From Halomonas halophila (GTDB lineage Bacteria; Pseudomonadota; Gammaproteobacteria; Pseudomonadales; Halomonadaceae): DNA of 11,126 nt. The notes under the pieces were generated by a model that was not told where the DNA came from, ran no database searches, and saw only the letters and a list, made by a program, of their open reading frames with translations. Location: contig DJIP01000274.1 of assembly GCA_002433675.1 (NCBI GenBank), positions 1 through 11,126 of the forward strand. Direction: 5' to 3'. Below, piece by piece: positions 6,339-11,126 of the stretch. Position numbers and translations under genes: made by a program. Each line of letters opens with the position of its first letter. The stretch's first letter is position 1.

Positions 6339-7343
6339 TCACGCTGAGGTCAGCGTTACCGGGCGCACCAGCAGCGCCGCTCGAGCGCCGAGTTCCACCC
6401 TGGCGTTGGGGAACACCACCTTGAGCGGCTCGTCACCGATACGGGTATCGCCGGCCTGGGCGTCACGGGCCACCACCTCACCGGGTGCGAACTCGGTGAA
6501 GTTGGGAATGTCATCGGCAAAGCACAGCTCGAAGTCTTCGCTTTCACGGAACACCTCGATCGCCACCGCAAAGCCATCCAGGCGCTGGATCTCGCCCGAC
6601 TCTGGCAGTTGTCCGGCGATCAGCGACTGAATCAGCCGGCCCATGGGTTCAAGTGGCTTGAGATCATTGTGGCCGAACGGCAACGCCTTGCCGAGTTCCA
6701 GGGTAAACGCCTGGGCGCCGTGGTAGTGCTTGCTGTAGTGGGAGAAGGTCCAGCTATGCTGATGCTGCTTGAGTGCCGCCTGGATGCCCGCACCGGCCAT
6801 CCAGCGCCACTGCTCGCTGTCGGTGCGAGTGTCGGCGAAAGGGTCCACCACGAAGCGTGGGTAGTGACTGTCGCGGATCGCGGTGTGCAGGTCGTAGTGC
6901 AGTCTTGGCAGCTGGCTATGGTCGGCGAAGAAAGCGTCCACCGCGGCCATCAGCTCACGTGCGCGGTCGGCCTCGTTACCTGGCTGGTCGAGTTCCCGAC
7001 GGAACAGTCGATTGAGGTTGGTCTCGACGAAGCGGGTGCTGCGACGAATGGCCTCGAGATTGCCGAGGATCACCATTACCGGAGCACCGAGAGAGGCAAG
7101 CCCTGCCTCCAGTCGCGCCAGACAGTCACCGAGCAGCTCGATCGGTGCGGTCTCGTTGCCGTGGATGCCGACGGACAGCACGCAGGCGCGTGCGTCCGGG
7201 TTGACGGCGTCCGGGATCAGGCGCAGCAGTCCCGGACCTTCGATCCGATAGCGACCGCCCGCAAGTGTTCCTTCCCGGCCCTTGATGCCCTTGTCGGGAG
7301 ACGTTTCTGCCTCAAGGCTTGCCGATAGCCACTCAGCCAGCAT
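6339..7343 (-). CDS. astE: Succinylglutamate desuccinylase
   Basis: Catalyses the fifth and last step of the arginine succinyltransferase (AST) pathway: N-succinylglutamate plus water gives glutamate and succinate. It is a zinc enzyme of the AstE/AspA group. The zinc ligands are His61 and Glu64 (GIHGNETAP) and His153 (DLHTAIRDS); Glu216 in TLELGKALPFG is the catalytic residue. The match runs from end to end with E. coli AstE, including NLNRLF, HNDL and the C-terminal FPNARVELGARAALL. The length is 334 residues from the ATG at 7343, which has GGAGG at ideal spacing; a TTG 30 bases upstream lacks such a site. A dipeptide hydrolase or aspartoacylase relative was considered and rejected because AstE-specific segments are conserved. 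The other ast genes are not in the window, so this copy is separated from them or they lie elsewhere. Its position before a basic amino acid importer fits arginine catabolism. Confidence 0.95.
   Translation of the reverse strand: MLAEWLSASLEAETSPDKGIKGREGTLAGGRYRIEGPGLLRLIPDAVNPDARACVLSVGIHGNETAPIELLGDCLARLEAGLASLGAPVMVILGNLEAIRRSTRFVETNLNRLFRRELDQPGNEADRARELMAAVDAFFADHSQLPRLHYDLHTAIRDSHYPRFVVDPFADTRTDSEQWRWMAGAGIQAALKQHQHSWTFSHYSKHYHGAQAFTLELGKALPFGHNDLKPLEPMGRLIQSLIAGQLPESGEIQRLDGFAVAIEVFRESEDFELCFADDIPNFTEFAPGEVVARDAQAGDTRIGDEPLKVVFPNARVELGARAALLVRPVTLTSA
6341..6356 (-). other. Inverted repeat at the astE stop codon
   Basis: ACGCTGA and TCAGCGT form a perfect 7-bp dyad around GG, overlapping the last codons of astE. 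It could be a weak transcript-end hairpin or a protein-binding dyad; no T-run follows. Confidence 0.3.
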
Positions 7344-7749
7344 GGCGACCTCCGGCCAAGGGCGAGCAAGCAAGGGAAACTGCGTCAGGTGTCAGAGCAA
7401 ACGTCATCGGGAGTCTTCTTGTTGCCAAGGCATTTATCGAATTGTTGTCGCCGCATCAATGCCAGCCCAGGGAGGCCTTGATGCCCAGAGCGACCGACAG
7501 CAGACCATCGGGGCCGACTCGCCAGCCGAGCTGAGGCGAACTGGAACGGGGCAAGGCGTGGCTCTCCATCGAACGATGGCTGAGCGCTCGATCGAGTCTG
7601 GCTGCGTGGATGCCGCTTCACCTTCTTAGGCAGCGCGGGACCTCGCAAGAGCGAGCGTCGATCTGGTGAAAACCTGGGGTGCGATAATGAAAGGCCCGAC
7701 CGCATTCGCCGCCGGGCCGGGGGTAAACGGCCATACAGGCGCTGGATGC
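7344..7749. other. 406-base gap between astE and the SMP-30-like gene
   Basis: No convincing gene. It holds the terminator of the upstream gene (7684-7718), a 5-bp stem with a 4-base loop (7642-7655), an extended imperfect hairpin around CCATCGAACGATGG (7561-7585), and three TGAC motifs just upstream of astE (about 7383-7406). A 37-codon minus-strand frame (7456-7569, ending LGIKASLGWH) and a 106-codon one (7385-7705) lack supporting sites and recognisable homology. Confidence 0.6.
7684..7718 (-). terminator. Intrinsic terminator of the SMP-30-like gene
   Basis: On the minus strand GGCCCGGC pairs with GTCGGGCC, an 8-bp stem with one G-U pair and a 10-base loop, followed by TTTCATT. It begins 31 bases past the stop at 7750. 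The G-U pair works only on the minus-strand RNA, which supports that direction. The T-tract is short. Confidence 0.6.
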
Positions 7750-8769
7750 CTAGAGACCGCGAGCGCCGGTATAGAGGGTATACAGCGATTGACTGGCGGC
7801 CATCAGCAGACGGTTGCGCTTTTCTCCGACGAAGCAGACGTTGGCGCAGACTTCCGGCAGCAGGACGCGACCGATCAAGGTGCCATCCGGAGCAAACACG
7901 CTGACACCATCCTTGCCCTCGCCCCCTGAGGTGCCGACCCAGAGGTTGCCGTCTTCATCACAGCACATGCCGTCATAGCCCTCGCTGGTGCTTTCCACCA
8001 GCCTCTCGGCGTCAGCCAGCGACTTGCCGTCAGCACTCAAGCTGAAACGCGTGATGGTAGCGGGCTGATCGGGGTGGTGCGAAGGAGCGGTATCGGTGAC
8101 ATAGAGCGAGCTGCCGTCCGGCCCCAGGGCGATACCGTTGGGCTTGTAGAGCTCGGTGGTCAGACGGGTCGGCTCCTGCATGCCGTCCTCCCAGTAGTAG
8201 ATGGCGGTCTCGAGCTCGAGTGAGCGCTGCTTGCCCTCGTAGTCGGAATGCGCGCCGTAGCCGGGGTCGGTGAAGATGATGGCGCCGCCTGGCAGGGTGA
8301 CCAGATCATTGGGGGCGTTTAACGGCTTGCCGTCGAAGGTGCTGGCCAGCACCTGGCGACTGCCGTCCCACTCGTAGCGCACCACCTGCGCCGGCGAGTG
8401 TTCGCAGGCGATCAGGCGTCCACGATCGTCGAAGGCGTTGCCGTTGGAATGGCCGATATGATCGCGCAGCACGCTGACCTGGCCGCTGGTTTCGTCCCAG
8501 CGCATCTGTCGGGCCCTGGGGATATCGCTGAACACGGCGTAGCGACCCACGGCGTTCCAGGCAGGTCCCTCGAGCCAGAGTCCCCCCGTCCACTCCCGCT
8601 CCAGCGGGGCGTTGAACAGCATGTACTGCTTGAAACGATCATCCACCACTTGCCAGGCGTCGATCGGATAGCGCTCTGGCGTGCCGGCATGGGCAAATAG
8701 CGACGGCGCCGCCGCGGTGGCGCCGATGGCCGCCGTGGCGGCAAGAAACTCTCGTCTTCCCAGTGACAT
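7750..8769 (-). CDS. Tat-exported SMP-30/gluconolactonase-like protein
   Basis: A six-bladed beta-propeller of the SMP-30/gluconolactonase/LRE-like family, many of which are metal-dependent lactonases that open sugar lactones. The 339 residues start with a twin-arginine signal, GRREFLAATAA (4-14), and an alanine-rich hydrophobic stretch ending near AHA (28), so the folded protein is probably exported to the periplasm. Candidate metal ligands are Glu67 (WLEGPAW), Asn211 (KPNGIALGPDG) and Asp266 (GYDGMCCDEDG); Asn154 in NAPNDLV is a typical substrate-site residue. The start at 8769 was chosen over an upstream in-frame start at 8877 because GGAGGTC lies 5 bases before it and it begins the Tat signal. 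The mRNA leader must include the 13-bp hairpin at 8788-8818. Substrate is unknown. Neither neighbour indicates a sugar pathway. Confidence 0.88.
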   Translation of the reverse strand: MSLGRREFLAATAAIGATAAAPSLFAHAGTPERYPIDAWQVVDDRFKQYMLFNAPLEREWTGGLWLEGPAWNAVGRYAVFSDIPRARQMRWDETSGQVSVLRDHIGHSNGNAFDDRGRLIACEHSPAQVVRYEWDGSRQVLASTFDGKPLNAPNDLVTLPGGAIIFTDPGYGAHSDYEGKQRSLELETAIYYWEDGMQEPTRLTTELYKPNGIALGPDGSSLYVTDTAPSHHPDQPATITRFSLSADGKSLADAERLVESTSEGYDGMCCDEDGNLWVGTSGGEGKDGVSVFAPDGTLIGRVLLPEVCANVCFVGEKRNRLLMAASQSLYTLYTGARGL

Positions 8770-8787
8770 TGCTTGACCTCCATGCAG

Positions 8788-8818
8788 TGAAAGGGCGACC
8801 GAGGTGGTCGCCCTTTCA
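8788..8818 (-). promoter_or_regulatory. Perfect 13-bp hairpin next to the ribosome binding site; terminator or leader switch
   Basis: TGAAAGGGCGACC and its exact complement flank a 5-base loop. On the minus strand the stem ends in TTTCA, six bases before GGAGGTC, the ribosome binding site of the SMP-30-like gene. It may terminate blc (stop 80 bases upstream), but no promoter fits between it and the next gene, so it is also in that gene's leader. The loop reads ACCTC on that strand, complementary to GAGGT of the ribosome binding site. Confidence 0.6.
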
Positions 8819-8840
8819 GCGTATGAGGCGTTCACTAGTC

Positions 8841-8856
8841 TGTATGTTATACATTG
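8841..8856. promoter_or_regulatory. AT-rich dyad, possible operator or -10 region
   Basis: ATGTTATACAT is a perfect inverted repeat of ATGT around TAT within a GC-rich region. Its GT-N3-AC core resembles sites of FadR-type GntR regulators, and on the minus strand it includes TATAAC, a passable -10. No good -35 was seen at the right distance. Confidence 0.3.
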
Positions 8857-8897
8857 TGACGAGTAAAGACGGCACAATGGCTACGTTTTGCCATGCC

Positions 8898-9494
8898 TCA
8901 GCCCTGGCGGTATGGCTCGCACTCCTCGCCCTGCTCGACCTCGATCAGCTCCTCGACGGGGTAGTCGAGCTCCTGTGCACGCTGGACCAGCGAGCGGTAG
9001 GTGGCATCGTCGAGCTCGGGGCTTCTGGCGAGGATCCACAGATAGTCGCGGTCCGGTCCGGTGACCAGCGACCATTGTCCGGCGTCATCCAGCGCCAGAA
9101 TGTTGTAGCTTGCATAGAAGGGGCCGAAGAAGCTCACCTTGAGGCGGCCGACGTTGTCTTCCTCCAGCAGGTAGGCCTTGCCTTCGGCCACGTCAGGTTC
9201 GCCCTTGGACAGGTCGACACCGCGGTTGATCACCTGGACGCCACCGTCATCCCGGGTGGCGTAGTCGGCGGTGACGCAGTCGAGCCCTTCCTCGAAGCTG
9301 TGATCGAAGCGCGCGATCTCGTACCAGCGACCCAGATAGTCCTCCAGGGCGAAGTCATCGATGGGCTGGGTGCCAGAGGGCAGGCCGGTGCAGGCCGACA
9401 GCACCAGCGGGGCGCCAACGGCGGCGAGCAGGGCGGAGAGTCGCGCCGACTTTCGAGCCGGGGCCGACGAAGGCCGGCGTCCTTGCGTATCCAT
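8898..9494 (-). CDS. blc: Outer-membrane lipocalin Blc
   Basis: Bacterial lipocalin, an eight-stranded beta-barrel lipoprotein that binds fatty acids or lysophospholipids and is linked to membrane stress or repair. The 198 residues include a 34-residue signal peptide with lipobox LSAC (32-35), with Thr at +2 favouring the outer membrane. The lipocalin start motif is DYLGRWYEIARFDHSFEEGL-like at 53-70, with the invariant GxW. It is followed by ADYATRDDGGVQVINRG (76-92), AEGKAY, KVSFFGPFY and the third conserved region DYLWILARSPE (150-160). This matches E. coli Blc closely. The true start at 9494 has AGGAG just upstream; a longer in-frame extension to 9725 has no such site and would bury the signal peptide. 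It is divergent from the methyltransferase gene, sharing a 155-base promoter region. Confidence 0.94.
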   Translation of the reverse strand: MDTQGRRPSSAPARKSARLSALLAAVGAPLVLSACTGLPSGTQPIDDFALEDYLGRWYEIARFDHSFEEGLDCVTADYATRDDGGVQVINRGVDLSKGEPDVAEGKAYLLEEDNVGRLKVSFFGPFYASYNILALDDAGQWSLVTGPDRDYLWILARSPELDDATYRSLVQRAQELDYPVEELIEVEQGEECEPYRQG

Positions 9495-9649
9495 GGGGGC
9501 TCCTGAAGGGTGGCAGGCGGGTGGAAGACGAGTCACTACAGGATGTGTTGCATAATTTCCGTACAAGAAGTGTATGTCTTTTTTGCTGCTGTTGTCCAAG
9601 ATGCTTCCCGCATGAGGTCGAGCAGCCATCAACCCGCAAGGAGCGCCGC
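9495..9649. promoter_or_regulatory. Divergent promoter region between blc and the methyltransferase gene
   Basis: The AT-richest part, about 9541-9585, lies between the two diverging starts and must hold both promoters. TTGCAT at 9548 is a possible plus-strand -35, with TGTATG about 17 bases on as a poor -10. AAGACA (9575-9580) and AATTAT, 17 bases apart, are a weak minus-strand pair. The exact elements are uncertain. Confidence 0.35.
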
Positions 9650-10729
9650 ATGACGGTAAAGGGGACACCGGGAGAGGACGTGCAAGGAACGGCAGGTAGC
9701 CAGCTGGGCCAACACTATGATGCAAAAGGAAGCCTGCTGGCTCGGCTCGAGCGTGCCTTCGTCGAAGCGGGATGCGACCCCGACCATCTGAGTCACGACG
9801 AGATGGCCGGTATCGATCAACTGCATCTGGGGGGCAGGGCGGCCAGCCGGCGATTGATGGCCCTGGCGGGATGGGACGTCGCCCAGTCCACTGAGACTGA
9901 GCATATCTCGGACAAGCGTGAAGGATCTCCCTTGGATGCGGTTGCGGGCGCAGGTTCCAGCGGCGCAGCGCGCCTGCTCGATCTGGGCTGTGGTACCGGC
10001 GGCGCCAGTCGTCTGCTGGCGCGCGACCTTGGCTACGAAGTGGTGGGGGTGGATATCACGCCGGGCTTCATCGAGGTCGCCACCTGGCTGAGCCAGTCCT
10101 GTGGACTGGAGGACACTACCCGCTTCGTGTGCGCCGATGCCGCAGACTTGCCGCTGGGGGATGCCAGTATCGAGGCGGTGTGGTGCCAGCATGCCCTGCT
10201 CAATATGCCGGACCTCGCCGCCGTGCTGAGCGAGTGTCGCAGGGTGCTTGCCCCGGGCGGCAGGTTGCTGCTCCACGAGGTGGTTCGAGGCGACAATCCT
10301 GCGCCGTTATCGCTGCCGGTGCCCTGGGCGAGAACGCCCGAGCATAGCCGACTGTTGTCCCTGAAGGATCTCGAGCAACACCTCCAGGCCGCCGGGTTCC
10401 AGCGCCAGGCACTGGAGGATGTCAGCGCCGAGGCGCTGGCCTGGCGTAGCCATCACCGACGTCGAGAGCAGGGCGGGGACGGCAAGCGAGCCCATGGTGG
10501 CAGCAACACGGATCACGCGCAGCCACAGCCACCGGCGCAGCCGCTCAAGTCGAAGGGTGACGAGTCGTCACCACAGGCGTCAGGGCCTGCTGCCCGTCCT
10601 CCCATTCGTCCCCGCTTGCCCGGGCCTGCGCTGATCTTTGGTGAGGTCTTTGTGGAGATGGGCCGTAATCTGCTGGACAACCTCGCCGATGACCGGGTTA
10701 GGGTGGTTCAGGGGGTGTGGCAGCGCTAG
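9650..10729 (+). CDS. SAM-dependent class I methyltransferase with low-complexity insertions
   Basis: A Rossmann-fold methyltransferase of the Methyltransf_11 type, 359 residues. SAM-binding motif I is LLDLGCGTGGAS (109-120), the acidic end of strand 2 is VVGVDITP (132-139), the adenine region is CADAADLPLGD (161-171), then WCQHALLNM (178-186) and the post-motif LAPGGRLLLHEVV (200-212). The N-terminal HYDAKGSLLARLE and GIDQLHLGGRAASRRLM are shared with a subgroup near the sarcosine/dimethylglycine methyltransferases, but the substrate here cannot be told. Two stretches look inserted: about 78-106 and 268-326, the latter rich in Pro, Gln, Ser, Gly and Arg. The conserved tail resumes with GEVFVEMGRNLLDNLADDRV. 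The start at 9650 has AAGGAG 6 bases upstream; longer in-frame starts at 9521 lack one. No partner gene lies beside it on the plus strand. Confidence 0.85.
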   Translation: MTVKGTPGEDVQGTAGSQLGQHYDAKGSLLARLERAFVEAGCDPDHLSHDEMAGIDQLHLGGRAASRRLMALAGWDVAQSTETEHISDKREGSPLDAVAGAGSSGAARLLDLGCGTGGASRLLARDLGYEVVGVDITPGFIEVATWLSQSCGLEDTTRFVCADAADLPLGDASIEAVWCQHALLNMPDLAAVLSECRRVLAPGGRLLLHEVVRGDNPAPLSLPVPWARTPEHSRLLSLKDLEQHLQAAGFQRQALEDVSAEALAWRSHHRRREQGGDGKRAHGGSNTDHAQPQPPAQPLKSKGDESSPQASGPAARPPIRPRLPGPALIFGEVFVEMGRNLLDNLADDRVRVVQGVWQR

Positions 10730-10886
10730 GGCTTTTCTGAAAAGTGTCTGCACTCGGTAATACGGCGTTAAAAATCGCCTGGTACGCCAGCCCGGTCAAA
10801 ATGCTCATTTACACCCCGTAAACTGCGCTTTCTCGACGATTTTTGCCTTGTCTAACCTTCGCTCGTCGACTTTTCTGTGAAAGCCC
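10729..10886. repeat. 158-base MITE-like or dispersed repeat element with imperfect terminal inverted repeats
   Basis: The left end GGGCTTTTCTGAAAAGT (10729-10745) and the complement of the right end, GGGCTTTCACAGAAAAGT (10869-10886), match with a few differences. The interior is more AT-rich than the neighbouring genes and includes the small dyad TTTAC-ACCCC-GTAAA (10808-10822). Its first base is the last base of the methyltransferase stop codon. It has no transposase. The interior text is reminiscent of repeated intergenic sequences in halomonads and other gammaproteobacteria; that is memory, not a search. Confidence 0.5.
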
Positions 10887-11054
10887 AGCCATTGCCGCGA
10901 ACCTGACAGTTTGATCCCCTGAATTCAAGCACCTGGATTCATAGAATAAGCGCCGCTGTATGTCGTGCAGCGGACGGCCTCCTCCAGGAGGCTCCCTCTC
11001 CCATGGTTGCCTCCTGTTGATGACACGGGCTTGCCAAGTCTGCTGATGCCCTGT
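10887..11054. other. Non-coding stretch with two small hairpins before the terminal repeats
   Basis: CCGCTG and CAGCGG pair around 9 bases (10953-10973), and GCCTCC and GGAGGC pair around TCCA (10977-10992). No ribosome binding site or recognisable protein is seen. A minus-strand frame without stops crosses it (see the terminal repeat). Confidence 0.45.
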
Positions 11055-11126
11055 GCTCTCTGCGCTCTCTGCACTCTCTGCACTCTCTGCACTCTCTGGG
11101 CTCTCTGCGCTCTCTGCGCTCTCTGC
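11055..11126. repeat. Eight 9-bp tandem repeats running off the window end
   Basis: Eight successive 9-base units of consensus RCTCTCTGC fill 72 bases exactly to the window edge. Variation is confined to the first base (G or A) and one G at the last position of unit five. The array probably continues. The period is a multiple of three, and on the minus strand one frame reads Ala-Glu-Ser repeats and stays open for 105 codons, to the stop at 10809. Confidence 0.85.

Noticed and set aside
6339..7343. AstE homologue as a cyanophycin dipeptide hydrolase or AotO-like protein
   Set aside because: End-to-end agreement with E. coli AstE motifs, including TLELGKALPFG and the C-terminal segment, favours true succinylglutamate desuccinylase.
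7385..7705. 106-codon minus-strand frame between astE and the SMP-30-like gene
   Set aside because: It starts within the terminator stem of the upstream gene, has no clear ribosome binding site and reads as basic low-complexity sequence.
9629..10276. 215-codon minus-strand frame opposite the methyltransferase
   Set aside because: The plus strand has a good ribosome binding site and complete SAM-binding motifs; the antisense frame has no recognisable domain.
11055..11126. Terminal repeats as a CRISPR array
   Set aside because: Units are 9 bases and directly adjacent, with no unique spacers, so this is a simple tandem repeat.

Overview
The window looks like chromosome of a GC-rich, moderately halophilic gammaproteobacterium. 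Halomonas or a close relative is the best guess, from the base composition, the protein sequences and the mix of genes; no marker gene in the window settles it. Eight complete protein genes and one truncated gene lie on the minus strand, and one gene lies on the plus strand.

Left to centre (1-7343), reading in the direction of transcription: astE (last step of the arginine succinyltransferase pathway), then a 222-base leader holding a possible 27-codon ORF and two hairpins, then hisP, hisQ and hisM (ATPase and two permeases of a basic amino acid ABC importer), two paralogous periplasmic binding proteins, and an iadA-type isoaspartyl dipeptidase. The truncated msrB follows at the left edge. 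This reads as one functional locus for uptake and breakdown of arginine-like nutrients. Having iadA in the same run suggests that beta-aspartyl dipeptides, for example the beta-Asp-Arg released from cyanophycin, may be among the substrates; that is inference. The IadA homologue lacks the first histidine of the usual HxH metal motif and has Glu where the carboxylated Lys normally sits.

Centre right (7344-8897): a 406-base gap with small hairpins and no convincing gene, then a Tat-exported SMP-30/gluconolactonase-like protein whose mRNA leader must contain a perfect 13-bp hairpin next to the ribosome binding site.

Right (8898-11126): a Blc-type outer-membrane lipocalin (minus) is divergent from a SAM-dependent methyltransferase (plus) that carries long low-complexity insertions. 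A 158-base element with imperfect terminal inverted repeats begins at the last base of the methyltransferase stop codon. The window ends inside a run of 9-bp tandem repeats.

Intergenic DNA here is unusually rich in repeats and hairpins, above all between the two binding-protein genes (2484-2929). I found no tRNA, rRNA, CRISPR array, transposase or phage gene.
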